The notes: a model not told the origin generated them from the letters alone. A DNA stretch of 64,000 nt from Curtobacterium sp. BH-2-1-1 (GCF_001806325.1 NZ_CP017580.1:2976001-3040000); one strand, 5' to 3'. Shown: positions 24,331-33,247, numbered from the stretch's first letter. Program-made: numbers and translations.

Positions 24331-25620
24331 ATGGCCGTCGAGCCGTTCGACACCGTCGACCTCATCCGCACGAAGCGCTCCGGGGGCGCCCTGAGCACCG
24401 CCGAGGTCGACTGGCTCGTCGATGCCTACACGCGCGGCTACGTCGAGGACCCGCAGATGGCGGCGATGGCGATGGCGATCTTCCTGAACGGGATGGAGCG
24501 GCGCGAGATCAAGGACCTCACGCTCGCGATGATCGCGTCGGGGGAGCGGATGTCGTTCTCGTCGCTCGGCAAGACGACGGTCGACAAGCACTCGACCGGT
24601 GGTGTCGGCGACAAGATCACGCTGCCGTTGGCGCCCCTCGTGGCGTCGTTCGGGGTCGCGGTACCCCAGCTGTCGGGCCGCGGGCTCGGGCACACCGGCG
24701 GGACGCTCGACAAGCTCGAGTCCATCCCCGGGTGGCAGGCGGCGCTGTCGAACGACCGTCTCCTCGAGGTGCTGACCGACGTGGGGGCGGTCATCTGCGC
24801 CGCCGGTACCGGCCTGGCGCCGGCCGACAAGAAGCTGTACGCCCTGCGGGACATCACCGGCACCGTCGAGAGCATCCCGCTCATCGCGTCGAGCATCATG
24901 TCGAAGAAGATCGCCGAGGGCACGGGTGCGCTCGTGCTCGACGTGAAGTTCGGGTCGGGGGCGTTCATGCCCTCGTACGAGGCGTCGCGCGAGCTCGCGC
25001 AGACGATGGTCGACCTCGGGAACGACGCCGGGGTGAAGACCTCGGCACTGCTGACCGACATGGAGGTCCCGCTCGGGCTGACGATCGGCAACGCGCTCGA
25101 GGTGCGGGAGTCGGTCGACGTGTTGGCGGGCGGGGGTCCAGCCGACGTCGTCGCGCTGACCGTGGCGCTGGCGACCGAGATGCTCACGCTGGCCGGGCTG
25201 CCGGACGCCGACCCGGCCGCCGCACTGGCCGACGGCCGCGCGATGGACACCTGGCGGCGGATGATCCAGGCGCAGGGCGGGGACCCCGCAGCCGCGTTGC
25301 CGGTCGCCCGCGAGCATCACGTCGTCACCGCGCCGTCGTCGGGAGTGCTCGCGCAGCAGGACGCCCTGCCGTTCGGCGTCTCGGCCTGGCGCCTGGGTGC
25401 CGGCCGTGCGCGCGCGCAGGACCCGGTGCAGGCCGGGGCGGGCATCGAGCTGCACGTCAAGCCCGGTGACACCGTCGCCGCGGGGCAGCCGCTCTGGACG
25501 CTGCACACCGACGACGCGTCGCGGATCCCGCGGGCGCTCGAGTCGCTCGAGGGTGCTTGGTCGATCGGCACCGAGGCGCCTCGGCGTGGGCCGATCGTGC
25601 GCGAGCGCATCGCGGGCTGA
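24331..25620 (+). CDS. deoA: Thymidine phosphorylase
   Basis: A 429-residue enzyme that phosphorolyses thymidine or deoxyuridine to the base and deoxyribose-1-phosphate. The N-terminal motif IRTKRSGGALS and the phosphate-binding KHSTGGVGDK (residues 86-95) are diagnostic, followed by SGRGLGHTGGTLDKLESIPG. AGGAG inside the end of cdd lies 11 bases before the ATG, 5 bp after the cdd stop. Last gene of the uptake operon before a small hairpin. Confidence 0.95.
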   Translation: MAVEPFDTVDLIRTKRSGGALSTAEVDWLVDAYTRGYVEDPQMAAMAMAIFLNGMERREIKDLTLAMIASGERMSFSSLGKTTVDKHSTGGVGDKITLPLAPLVASFGVAVPQLSGRGLGHTGGTLDKLESIPGWQAALSNDRLLEVLTDVGAVICAAGTGLAPADKKLYALRDITGTVESIPLIASSIMSKKIAEGTGALVLDVKFGSGAFMPSYEASRELAQTMVDLGNDAGVKTSALLTDMEVPLGLTIGNALEVRESVDVLAGGGPADVVALTVALATEMLTLAGLPDADPAAALADGRAMDTWRRMIQAQGGDPAAALPVAREHHVVTAPSSGVLAQQDALPFGVSAWRLGAGRARAQDPVQAGAGIELHVKPGDTVAAGQPLWTLHTDDASRIPRALESLEGAWSIGTEAPRRGPIVRERIAG

Positions 25621-25645
25621 ACCCGGGCCGTGGGACCGGCCACCG

Positions 25646-25670
25646 GCCGGGCTGCGGCTGCCTGCCCGGC
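25646..25670 (+). terminator. Possible terminator after deoA
   Basis: Arms GCCGGGC and GCCCGGC with an 11-nt loop, in the 132-bp gap between deoA and the independently promoted adenosine deaminase gene. The structure is modest. Confidence 0.35.
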
Positions 25671-25740
25671 TGTGGAGAGCCTCCAGCGGGTCCCGTCGTC
25701 TGTTGTGCACAGGTGCCTGCGCGCGGTCGGTGACCACCGA

Positions 25741-25746
25741 TAGCCT
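25741..25746 (+). promoter_or_regulatory. Candidate -10 box of the leaderless adenosine deaminase gene
   Basis: TAGCCT ends 6 nt before the ATG at 25753 and no ribosome site is present. Confidence 0.5.
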
Positions 25747-25752
25747 GGGTGC

Positions 25753-26865
25753 ATGAGCTCCGACGCCACGACCTACCGCCTGCCCGACGCCGGAGCGGTC
25801 ATCAACGACCTGCCGAAGGTCTCGCTGCACGACCACCTCGACGGTGGCCTGCGCCCGGCGACGATCGTCGAGCTCGCCGGTGCCGCGGGCGTCACCCTGC
25901 CGACCACCGACCCGGCTGAGCTCGGGCAGTGGTTCGCCGACCAGTCGAACTCCGGCTCGCTCGTCGAGTACCTGAAGACCTTCGACGTCACGATCTCGGT
26001 GATGCAGACGGCGCCGCAGCTGCACCGCATCGCGAAGGAGTTCGTCGAGGACCTGGTCGCCGACGGCGTCGTCTACGGCGAGGTCCGCTGGGCGCCCGAG
26101 CAGCACCTGCAGGGCGGGCTCACGCTCGACCAGGCGGTCGAGGCCGTGCAGGCCGGCATCGAGGAAGCGGTCGACGCCGCCGGCGGCAGCATCCGCGTCG
26201 GTCAGCTCGTCACGGCGATGCGCCACGCGGACCGTGCACTCGAGATCGCCGAGCTCGCCGTCCGGCACCGCGACGGCGGCGTGGTCGGCTTCGACATCGC
26301 CGGTGCCGAGGCCGGGTTCCCGCCCTCGAACCACCGTGCGGCGTTCGACTACCTCGCGTCCGAGCTCTTCCCCGTGACGGTGCACGCGGGCGAGGCCGAC
26401 GGGCTCGCCTCGATCCGCTCCGCGCTCGTCGACGGGCGGGCACTGCGCCTCGGCCACGGCGTCCGCATCTTCGAGGACGTCATCCTGTCCGACGCCGGTG
26501 ACGGCTCGACGCTCGCCTCCCTCGGCGAGGTCGCCTCGTGGGTGCGCGACCGTGAGATCCCGCTCGAGGTCTCGCCGTCGTCGAACCTGCAGACCGGGGC
26601 CGTCGCGGCGTGGGGCGACGACCTCGCCGACCACCCCTTCGACGTCCTCTACCAGCTCGGCTTCCGGGTCACGGTGAACACGGACAACCGCCTGATGAGC
26701 GACACCTCGCTCTCGAAGGAGCTCGCGCTGCTCGCGGGCACGTTCGGCTACGACCTCGACGACCTCGCGGCGTTCCAGATCAACGCGGCGCTCGGCTCGT
26801 TCCTGCCGCTCGAGGACCGCGAAGAGATCATCGCCACCATCACGGCCGGTCACCAGGAGGCCTGA
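25753..26865 (+). CDS. add: Adenosine deaminase
   Basis: A 370-residue metallo-enzyme converting adenosine and deoxyadenosine to inosine forms. The zinc-binding histidines are in VSLHDHLDGG (H26, H28); VTVHAGEADG carries the next zinc ligand and catalytic glutamate; VTVNTDNRLMS holds the metal-binding aspartate. The sequence is complete. It is followed after 3 bp by the PTS EIIA gene. Its own leaderless promoter separates it from the transporter operon. Confidence 0.94.
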   Translation: MSSDATTYRLPDAGAVINDLPKVSLHDHLDGGLRPATIVELAGAAGVTLPTTDPAELGQWFADQSNSGSLVEYLKTFDVTISVMQTAPQLHRIAKEFVEDLVADGVVYGEVRWAPEQHLQGGLTLDQAVEAVQAGIEEAVDAAGGSIRVGQLVTAMRHADRALEIAELAVRHRDGGVVGFDIAGAEAGFPPSNHRAAFDYLASELFPVTVHAGEADGLASIRSALVDGRALRLGHGVRIFEDVILSDAGDGSTLASLGEVASWVRDREIPLEVSPSSNLQTGAVAAWGDDLADHPFDVLYQLGFRVTVNTDNRLMSDTSLSKELALLAGTFGYDLDDLAAFQINAALGSFLPLEDREEIIATITAGHQEA

Positions 26866-26868
26866 CGC

Positions 26869-27315
26869 ATGCCACTGCCGCCGCTGCCGGACTCCGCCGT
26901 CGTGCTCGGGGCGACCGCGTCCTCGTGGCGCGACGCGCTCCGGCTGGCCGGCGGTGCCCTCGTGTCGTCGGGAGCGGCCACCGAGCCGTACACCGACGCC
27001 ATGATCGGCCTGGTCGAGGAACACGGGCCGTACATCGTCATCTCGCCCGGGCTGGCGTTCGCGCACGCCCGGCCGGGGCCCGCGGTGCTGCGTGACGGGC
27101 TGTCCGTCGTGACGCTCGACGCGCCGGTGTCGTTCGGGCACCCGCACAACGATCCGGTCCGCGTGGTCCTCGGGCTCGCGGTCGCCGGGGTCGGCACCCA
27201 CCTCGAGTCGATCGGGGAGATCGCGAACCTGTTCAACGACGCCTCGGTGACCGGTCGGATCGCCGATGCCGCCACCGCGGACGAGGTCCGCGCGATCATG
27301 GGGGTCACGGCATGA
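26869..27315 (+). CDS. PTS EIIA-like protein in a nucleoside cluster
   Basis: A 148-residue protein of the fructose/mannitol/ascorbate EIIA type. The expected phosphorylated histidine is H66 in LAFAHARPG, and DAPVSFGHPHNDPV is the second conserved site, so HPr could phosphorylate it. The closest resemblance is to ascorbate-type (UlaC) proteins. It lies 3 bp after add and overlaps the EIIB gene by 4 bp. No EIIC permease is present here. It could serve an unlinked permease or act as a regulatory relay; the sequence alone cannot decide. Confidence 0.85.
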   Translation: MPLPPLPDSAVVLGATASSWRDALRLAGGALVSSGAATEPYTDAMIGLVEEHGPYIVISPGLAFAHARPGPAVLRDGLSVVTLDAPVSFGHPHNDPVRVVLGLAVAGVGTHLESIGEIANLFNDASVTGRIADAATADEVRAIMGVTA

Positions 27316-27590
27316 AGATCGTCACCATCTGCGGCGCGGGCATCGGTTCCAGCGCGATCCTCAAGGTGAACGCCGAGAAGGCCCTCGCGGCCCTCGGGCT
27401 GACCGCGTCCGTCGTGGCGGCCGACGTCGCGTCCGTGCAGAAGGTGTCCGACGACGCGAACGTGATCCTCACCAGCCAGGAGTTCGTCGAGGCGATCGGG
27501 TCCACCTACGCCGAGGTCATCGTGATCCGGAACCACTTCGACCAGGCCGAGATCACGGCCGCGGTGGACCGGGCGCTCGGCGAACACTGA
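27312..27590 (+). CDS. PTS EIIB-like protein (lactose/ascorbate type) without a linked EIIC
   Basis: A 92-residue protein with the EIIB phosphate loop MKIVTICGAGIGSSAILK; the phosphorylated cysteine would be C7. It resembles UlaB/SgaB. The ATG overlaps the EIIA stop (ATGA), so the pair is co-translated. In canonical systems this protein phosphorylates sugar entering through a membrane EIIC, which is missing in this cluster. Confidence 0.85.
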   Translation: MKIVTICGAGIGSSAILKVNAEKALAALGLTASVVAADVASVQKVSDDANVILTSQEFVEAIGSTYAEVIVIRNHFDQAEITAAVDRALGEH

Positions 27591-27608
27591 CGCCGGTTCC
27601 GTGGCCTC

Positions 27609-27614
27609 TAGAGT
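27609..27614 (+). promoter_or_regulatory. Candidate -10 box of leaderless purine nucleoside phosphorylase gene
   Basis: TAGAGT ends 6 nt before the ATG at 27621; no ribosome site is visible. Confidence 0.5.
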
Positions 27615-27620
27615 TGGGGC

Positions 27621-28460
27621 ATGAGCACGGAGAACCCGCTGAACGACCCCGCCGCCGACCCGTTCGAGGTCGCGCGTGATGCCGCCGAGGTCATCGCCTC
27701 GAAGTCCGGCATCGAGCGCCACGACATCGCCCTGACCCTCGGGTCCGGGTGGGGGAAGGCCGCGGACCTCATCGGCGAGACCGTGTCCGAGATCCCCGCG
27801 TCCGAGGTCCCCGGCTTCAGCGCCTCGGCCGTCCCCGGGCACTCCGGTACGGTCCGCTCGATCCGTCTCGCCGACGGCCGGCACGCGCTGGTCATCGGGG
27901 CGCGCACGCACTACTACGAGGGCCACGGGGTCCGTCGGGTCGTGCACAGCGTCCGGACCGCGGCGGCGACCGGCGCCTCGATCATGGTCCTGACGAACGG
28001 GGCTGGGGGCATCAAGGAGCACTGGACGCCCGGCACGCCCGTCCTCATCAGCGACCACATCAACCTCACCGCGGACAGCCCGCTCGAGGGCGCCACGTTC
28101 GTCGACCTCACCGACCTGTACTCGGCGCGGCTCCGCTCGGTTGCTCGCGGCGTGGACCCGTCGCTCGACGAGGGCGTCTACACCCAGTTCCGCGGTCCGC
28201 ACTACGAGACGCCGGCTGAGGTCCAGATGGCGAAGACCATCGGCGGCCACATCGTCGGCATGTCCACCGCGCTCGAGGCCATCGCGGCGCGGCAGGCCGG
28301 CATGGAGGTCCTCGGCTTCTCGCTCATCACGAACCTCGCCGCCGGCATCCAGAAGACGCCGCTGTCCCACGCCGAGGTGCTCGAGGCCGGGCGCGAAGCC
28401 GAGCCGGTGATCGCCGACCTGCTCGCCCGCGTGGTGACCGCGCTGGGCTCCGCGTCGTGA
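27621..28460 (+). CDS. punA: Purine-nucleoside phosphorylase (trimeric PunA type)
   Basis: A 279-residue enzyme splitting inosine and guanosine with phosphate into base and ribose-1-phosphate. GSGWGKAADLI, VPGHSGTVRSI and the phosphate/base-site segments YYEGHGVRRVVHSVR, TNGAGGI and QFRGPHYETPAEVQM are those of the low-molecular-weight PNP family. It uses the inosine made by adenosine deaminase upstream. Its stop overlaps the mutase start (GTGA), linking it to ribose-1-phosphate handling. Confidence 0.94.
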   Translation: MSTENPLNDPAADPFEVARDAAEVIASKSGIERHDIALTLGSGWGKAADLIGETVSEIPASEVPGFSASAVPGHSGTVRSIRLADGRHALVIGARTHYYEGHGVRRVVHSVRTAAATGASIMVLTNGAGGIKEHWTPGTPVLISDHINLTADSPLEGATFVDLTDLYSARLRSVARGVDPSLDEGVYTQFRGPHYETPAEVQMAKTIGGHIVGMSTALEAIAARQAGMEVLGFSLITNLAAGIQKTPLSHAEVLEAGREAEPVIADLLARVVTALGSAS

Positions 28461-30121
28461 AGCTCGACGTCGACGGCGTGCTCGCTGCTGCTCGTGCCTG
28501 GAGCGCGCAGGACCCGGACCCCGAGACCCGTTCCTCGCTCGATGCGGCGATCGACGCGGCGGCGACCGGCGACGGTCCCGCCGTGCAGGACCTCGCCGCG
28601 CGGTTCGCCGGGCGCCTGGCGTTCGGCACAGCCGGCCTCCGCGCCGAGCTCGGGTACGGACCGCTCCGGATGAACCGGGTCGTCGTGACCCAGGCCGCCG
28701 CGGGACTCGCGCGCTTCCTCATCGACACCGGTCGTCGACGCAGCGTCGTCATCGGGTACGACGGTCGGGTGAACTCGGACGTCTTCGCCCGCGACTCCGC
28801 CGAGGTCATGCGCGGCCTCGGGCTCGAGGTCACCCTGCTGCCGTCGGCGCTCCCCACGCCCGTGCTGGCGTTCGCCGTGCGGCACCTCGACGTCGGTGCC
28901 GGGGTGATGGTGACCGCGAGCCACAACCCGCCGCGGGACAACGGCTACAAGGTCTACCTCGGCGAGGACGACGAGGGGTCGCAGATCGTCCCGCCCGTCG
29001 ACGCCGACATCGCCGCCGCGATCGACGCCGTCGCCGCTGGCTCGATCGCGGACCTGCCCCGTGCCACCGACTACACCGTCGCCACGTCCGAGCTGCTCGG
29101 CGCCTACGTGTCCGCCACCGCGGCGACGGTGGCAGCGCCCGGGCTCGCTCCGGACGCGCAGCCGAAGGTCGTCTACACGGCCATGCACGGCGTCGGGTGG
29201 GAGACCGCCCGCGCGGTGTTCGAGGCGGCCGGGTTCGCCCTGCCGGTGACCGTGCCCGAGCAGATCGAGCCGGACGGGGCGTTCCCGACGGTGTCGTTCC
29301 CGAACCCCGAGGAACCGGGGGCGATGGACCTGTCGATCGCCCGCGGGGTCGCTGTCGGTGCGGACCTCGTCATCGCGAACGATCCGGACGCCGATCGGCT
29401 GGCGCTGGCGATCCCGGACGGCGACGGTTCCTTCCGCAGGCTCTCGGGCAACGAGGTCGGCTGGCTCCTCGGGTGGCGCGCTGCCGCCCGGGCGTCCGAC
29501 GACGGTGTGCAGGGAACGCTCGCGGCGTCGATCGTGTCCTCGCCGGCGCTCGCACGGGTCGCGGCGCGGCACGGGCTGGAGTACCGCGACACCCTCACCG
29601 GCTTCAAGTGGGTCTCCCGCGTCCCCGGGCTGCTGTTCGGGTACGAGGAAGCGCTCGGCTACCTGGTCGACCCGGAGGTCGTCCGCGACAAGGACGGCAT
29701 CTCGGCGGCGCTGTCCCTGCTGTCCCTCGCCGCGGACCTGGCTGCCTCGGGGTCGTCGATCGCCGGGCAGCTCGACGCCTTCGCGGCCGAGTTCGGGGCG
29801 TTCGCGTCCGGGCAGGTGGCGACCCGGGTGGACGACCTCTCCCGCATCGGGTCGATCATGGCGTCCCTGCGGTCGACGCCGCCGACGACGCTGGGCGGCC
29901 TGTCGGTGCTGTCGGTGACGGACTACGCCGGTGGTGTCGAGGGCTTCCCGCCGTCGGACATCCTCCGCTACGACCTGACGGGTGACGCCCGCGTGATCGT
30001 CCGGCCGAGCGGGACCGAGCCGAAGGTGAAGGTCTACATCGACACCGTCGCGGCGACCCCCGCCGAGGCGCAGTCGCTCGTCGACGCCCTCGCTGCCGAC
30101 ATCCGCCCCCTGGTGTCGTAG
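28457..30121 (+). CDS. Phosphosugar mutase (phosphoglucomutase/phosphopentomutase-like)
   Basis: A 554-residue alpha-D-phosphohexomutase superfamily enzyme. The catalytic serine is S155 in VTASHNPPRDNGYK; metal-binding aspartates are in ANDPDADRLALA; the sugar loop is GYEEALGY and the phosphate loop RPSGTEPKVKVY. The N-terminal LAFGTAGLRAELGYG fits the PgmB2/phosphopentomutase-type branch. Coupling to punA suggests it converts ribose-1-phosphate to ribose-5-phosphate, though glucose or mannose phosphates are possible substrates. Confidence 0.9.
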   Translation: MKLDVDGVLAAARAWSAQDPDPETRSSLDAAIDAAATGDGPAVQDLAARFAGRLAFGTAGLRAELGYGPLRMNRVVVTQAAAGLARFLIDTGRRRSVVIGYDGRVNSDVFARDSAEVMRGLGLEVTLLPSALPTPVLAFAVRHLDVGAGVMVTASHNPPRDNGYKVYLGEDDEGSQIVPPVDADIAAAIDAVAAGSIADLPRATDYTVATSELLGAYVSATAATVAAPGLAPDAQPKVVYTAMHGVGWETARAVFEAAGFALPVTVPEQIEPDGAFPTVSFPNPEEPGAMDLSIARGVAVGADLVIANDPDADRLALAIPDGDGSFRRLSGNEVGWLLGWRAAARASDDGVQGTLAASIVSSPALARVAARHGLEYRDTLTGFKWVSRVPGLLFGYEEALGYLVDPEVVRDKDGISAALSLLSLAADLAASGSSIAGQLDAFAAEFGAFASGQVATRVDDLSRIGSIMASLRSTPPTTLGGLSVLSVTDYAGGVEGFPPSDILRYDLTGDARVIVRPSGTEPKVKVYIDTVAATPAEAQSLVDALAADIRPLVS

Positions 30122-30137
30122 GCGCGGCCGCGCCTAC

Positions 30138-30173
30138 GGCGGCGCTGGCGGCTCTGGCGGCGCTGGCGGCTCA
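30138..30173. repeat. Tandem 18-bp repeat downstream of the mutase gene
   Basis: Two head-to-tail 18-bp units starting GGCGGCGCTGGCGGCTC, differing in the last base, immediately precede the left palindrome of the nuclease unit. Cause and role are unknown; it may mark a junction. Confidence 0.7.
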
Positions 30174-30178
30174 CCGCG

Positions 30179-30247
30179 CGTCGAACCACGTTTCCGACGT
30201 CGAACCAGCTCGTGCCGCTGGTTCGACGTCGGAAACGTGGTTCGACG
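30179..30247. repeat. Left palindrome of the nuclease-bearing unit (family B)
   Basis: Perfect 31-nt arms (30179-30209 and 30217-30247) separated by 7 nt. Each arm contains TCGAACCACGTTTCCGACG followed by TCGAACCAGC, so the core word TCGAACCA is itself repeated. A related palindrome lies at 31290-31350, on the other side of the nuclease-like gene. Confidence 0.9.
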
Positions 30248-30338
30248 TTTGTGCGCGTGCGAGTTGTGAGCACGTGACTTCTCCACAGATCGAGCGTCGG
30301 GTACGGGGGCGCGACCCGAGCCCGCACAGGCTCGGACC

Positions 30339-31274
30339 ATGGTGGTCCCCGTCGTCGTCCCCGTGCACCCCGACCCGGCCGCGGCCCGCACGCAGCAGCG
30401 AGCGTTGCGCGACGGGCAGTTGATCCGCGTCGGCCACGGCGCCTTCGTCCACCGCCAGGACTGGGAGCGCGCGACCGCTTGGGAGCAGCACCTCGCACGC
30501 GCGGCGGCGGTGCACGCCGTCACGCCTCGTGCCGTCGTGTCGCATGCCTCCGCCGCGATCGCGCACGGACTGCCGTGGATACAGCCCGTACCGGAACGCG
30601 TGACCGTGCTCGATCCAGTGCGTCGGACCGCGCAGCGCACGAGGTTCGCGGACAAGGCCGCTGCGGCCGGACGACACGTGGCGCCGGTCGTCGTCGGAGG
30701 GCTGCCCGTCACGACCTTGGTCGACACGGTCGTGGACATCGCGCTGCGGTACGACCGCGGCCGAGCACTCGCGGTGGCGGACGCGGCGCTCCGACGTGGC
30801 GTGCAGCACGACGCGATCGAGGACGAGTTGGCGGCACGCGGCCCGGTTCGCGCGGGGCGACGAGCGCGTTCGGTGCTGGAGTTGGCGGCGGGCACATCGG
30901 AGTCGGCGGGGGAGAGCGTCGCTCTGCTCGTGATGCGCGACGTCGGGTGTCCGGCGCCGGTCCAACAGCACGAGTTCCGCGACGACCGCGGTGTCATCGG
31001 CAGGGTCGACTTCTGGTTCCCGGACCAGGGCGTGATCGTCGAGTTCGACGGTCTCGTGAAGTACCGTGACGCCGGGATGCGCAACGGCCGCTCCGTCGAA
31101 GAAGTCGTCATCGCGGAGAAGGTGCGGGAAGATCGGCTGCGCGCGCTGGACGACGTACGCCGCGTCATCCGGCCGATCTGGCGTGACGTCGTGCCCGGCG
31201 GCGCGTTCCCGGCGATGCTGGCGGCGGCAGGTCTCCCGGTCCGGCGGGGCGTCCGAACGACGCCCGCGTGGTGA
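30339..31274 (+). CDS. AbiEi-like/DUF559-like protein with PD-(D/E)XK nuclease fold
   Basis: A 311-residue protein. Residues about 15-110 (RTQQRALRDGQLIRVGHGAFV...VVSHASAAIAHGLP) look like the AbiEi-type antitoxin head seen in many actinobacterial proteins. Residues about 185-270 resemble DUF559/very-short-patch-type endonucleases: E192, Q209, then GRVDFWFPDQGVIVEFDGLVKY with D224, E235, D237 and K241 as a possible metal site. A partner toxin is not present. The gene is bracketed by family B palindromes and inserted between housekeeping genes, suggesting a self-contained unit. The start follows CAGGCT by 6 nt, a weak leaderless box. Function is unknown. Confidence 0.7.
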   Translation: MVVPVVVPVHPDPAAARTQQRALRDGQLIRVGHGAFVHRQDWERATAWEQHLARAAAVHAVTPRAVVSHASAAIAHGLPWIQPVPERVTVLDPVRRTAQRTRFADKAAAAGRHVAPVVVGGLPVTTLVDTVVDIALRYDRGRALAVADAALRRGVQHDAIEDELAARGPVRAGRRARSVLELAAGTSESAGESVALLVMRDVGCPAPVQQHEFRDDRGVIGRVDFWFPDQGVIVEFDGLVKYRDAGMRNGRSVEEVVIAEKVREDRLRALDDVRRVIRPIWRDVVPGGAFPAMLAAAGLPVRRGVRTTPAW

Positions 31275-31289
31275 GCGGCCCCCGGCGTG

Positions 31290-31350
31290 GAACCACGAAT
31301 CCGACATCGAACCGACCAGGCGCGGTGGTTCGATGTCGGATTCGTGGTTC
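31290..31350. repeat. Right palindrome of the nuclease-bearing unit (family B), also a terminator
   Basis: Perfect 24-nt arms (31290-31313 and 31327-31350) with a 13-nt loop. The arm GAACCACGAATCCGACATCG matches the left palindrome at all but a few positions, and each change is compensated in its own second arm. It lies between convergent ends of the nuclease-like gene and the carboxylase alpha gene, so it can also stop transcription. Confidence 0.9.
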
Positions 31351-31389
31351 GAAGCGCAGCGGCGCGGCCGCCCCGCGCGGCGCAGCCGC

Positions 31390-33168
31390 CTACGCGAGCT
31401 CGAGCAGCACGTGGCCGGACGAGATCGTCTGGCCGACGGGGGCGTTCAGCCCCGTGACGACGCCGTCACGCGGGGCAGCGACGGGCTGCTCCATCTTCAT
31501 GGCCTCCAGCACGACGAGCAGGTCGCCCTTCACCACGGTGTCACCCTCGGCGACCGCGAGCTTCACCACGGTGGCCTGCATCGGGGACGTCACGGAGCCG
31601 GACGACGCCAGGCCGCCACGGACCCCAGACGACCGGCGCTTCGGCGGAGCGGACGGCCCGGCCGGACGACGACCGGCAGCACCGGCGGCGCCACCGGCGA
31701 CGATCGACGGCATGGTGACCTCGATGCGCTTGCCCTGCACCTCGACGACCACGCTCTCGCGGGCTGCCGGTGCGGGGAGCTCCTCGGGGGAGCCGCTCCA
31801 CGCCGGGATCTCGTTGACGAAGTCGGTCTCGATCCACTGCGTGTAGATGCTGAACGGGGTCTCGTCGGGCGTCGCGAACGCCGGGTCCGACACGACCGCA
31901 CGGTGGAACGGCAGCACGGTCGGCAGGCCGGTGACCTCGAACTCGGCGAGGGCACGACGCGACCGCTCGAGCGCCTCGGCGCGCGTGGCGCCGGTGACGA
32001 TGAGCTTCGCGAGCATCGAGTCGAACGAGCCGGAGACGACGTCGCCCGAGACGACGCCCGAGTCGACGCGGACACCAGGGCCGGACGGCGCGTGGAACGC
32101 GTGCACGGGGCCCGGCGCCGGGAAGAAGTTGCGACCCGGGTCCTCGCCGTTGATGCGGAACTCGAACGAGTGCCCCCGCGCGACCGGGTCGGAGTAGTCG
32201 AGCACGCCGCCCTCGGCGATGCGGAACTGCTCGCGGACGAGATCGATGCCGGTGACCTCTTCGGAGACGCAGTGTTCGACCTGCAGGCGGGTGTTCACCT
32301 CGAGGAACGAGACGGTGCCGTCGGCGCCGATGAGGAACTCGCACGTGCCGGCACCGACGTAGCCGACCTCGCGGAGGATCGCCTTCGACGACTCGTACAG
32401 CCGTTCCTCCTGCGACGCCGTCAGGTACGGCGCGGGCGCTTCCTCGACGAGCTTCTGGTGTCGACGCTGCAGCGAGCAGTCGCGCGTCGAGACGATGACG
32501 ACGTTGCCGTGCTCGTCGGCGAGGCACTGCGTCTCGACGTGGCGCGGCTTGTCGAGGTACTTCTCGACGAAGCACTCGCCGCGGCCGAACGCCGCGATGG
32601 CCTCGCGCGTCGCCGACTCGAAGAGCTCTTCCACCTGGTCGCGCGAGCGGACCACCTTGAGACCACGGCCGCCACCACCGAACGCCGCCTTGATCGCGAC
32701 GGGCAGCCCGACCTGGTCGACGAAGTCGAAGACCTCGGAGACGTCCTGCACGGGCTCGATCGTGCCGGGCGCGAGCGGCGCGCCGACCTTCTCGGCCACG
32801 TGCCGAGCGGAGACCTTGTCGCCCAGGCGCTCGATCGACTCCGGCGAGGGGCCGATCCAGGTCAGCCCGGCGTCGATGACGGCGCGGGCGAAGTCGGCGT
32901 TCTCGGCGAGGAACCCGTAACCCGGGTGCACGGCGTCGGCGCCGGAGCGTCGGGCGACCGAGATGATCTTGTCGATGACGAGGTAGGTGTCGGCGCTCGT
33001 GGTGCCGTTCAGCGCGTAGGCCTCGTCGGCGAGGCGTGCGTGGAGGGCGTCACGGTCCTGGTCGGCGTAGACCGCGACCGATGCCTTGCCTGCGTCGCGG
33101 GCCGCGCGGATGATGCGGACGGCGATCTCGCCGCGGTTCGCGATGAGGACCTTGCTGATACGGGGCAT
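31390..33168 (-). CDS. Acyl-CoA carboxylase alpha subunit (biotin carboxylase + BCCP)
   Basis: A 592-residue AccA3/PccA-type protein. The biotin carboxylase domain begins [21 protein letters not shown] and has the ATP-grasp loop [14 protein letters not shown] and the [22 protein letters not shown] motif. A linker rich in Pro/Ala/Arg leads to the biotin carrier domain with the lysine in [11 protein letters not shown]. It carboxylates biotin for transfer by the beta subunit, which is encoded about 6 kb away with epsilon. Product use is likely malonyl- or methylmalonyl-CoA for lipid synthesis. Confidence 0.95.
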   Translation of the reverse strand: MPRISKVLIANRGEIAVRIIRAARDAGKASVAVYADQDRDALHARLADEAYALNGTTSADTYLVIDKIISVARRSGADAVHPGYGFLAENADFARAVIDAGLTWIGPSPESIERLGDKVSARHVAEKVGAPLAPGTIEPVQDVSEVFDFVDQVGLPVAIKAAFGGGGRGLKVVRSRDQVEELFESATREAIAAFGRGECFVEKYLDKPRHVETQCLADEHGNVVIVSTRDCSLQRRHQKLVEEAPAPYLTASQEERLYESSKAILREVGYVGAGTCEFLIGADGTVSFLEVNTRLQVEHCVSEEVTGIDLVREQFRIAEGGVLDYSDPVARGHSFEFRINGEDPGRNFFPAPGPVHAFHAPSGPGVRVDSGVVSGDVVSGSFDSMLAKLIVTGATRAEALERSRRALAEFEVTGLPTVLPFHRAVVSDPAFATPDETPFSIYTQWIETDFVNEIPAWSGSPEELPAPAARESVVVEVQGKRIEVTMPSIVAGGAAGAAGRRPAGPSAPPKRRSSGVRGGLASSGSVTSPMQATVVKLAVAEGDTVVKGDLLVVLEAMKMEQPVAAPRDGVVTGLNAPVGQTISSGHVLLELA

Positions 33169-33176
33169 GGTAAGTC

Positions 33177-33182
33177 AGCGTA
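33177..33182 (-). promoter_or_regulatory. Candidate -10 box of carboxylase alpha gene
   Basis: TACGCT on the minus strand ends 8 nt before the ATG at 33168, implying an extremely short or absent leader. Confidence 0.4.
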
Positions 33183-33247
33183 TTCGTGCGGCAGGGGCGC
33201 GAATTGACTGGCACCCACAAAGAACAGGCGCGAAGAAGTGTGGATGT

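Noticed and set aside
24307..27201. A 964-codon minus-strand frame opposite deoA and add
   Set aside because: It is a composition artefact; the plus strand has intact thymidine phosphorylase, adenosine deaminase and PTS motifs.
30339..31274. A toxin-antitoxin pair (AbiE type)
   Set aside because: Only the AbiEi-like head is present; no AbiEii nucleotidyltransferase toxin gene lies next to it.
30179..31350. A classical insertion sequence or integron
   Set aside because: No transposase or integrase fold, and no target-site duplication that I could identify directly outside the palindromes. The palindromes are individually symmetrical rather than ordinary terminal inverted repeats.
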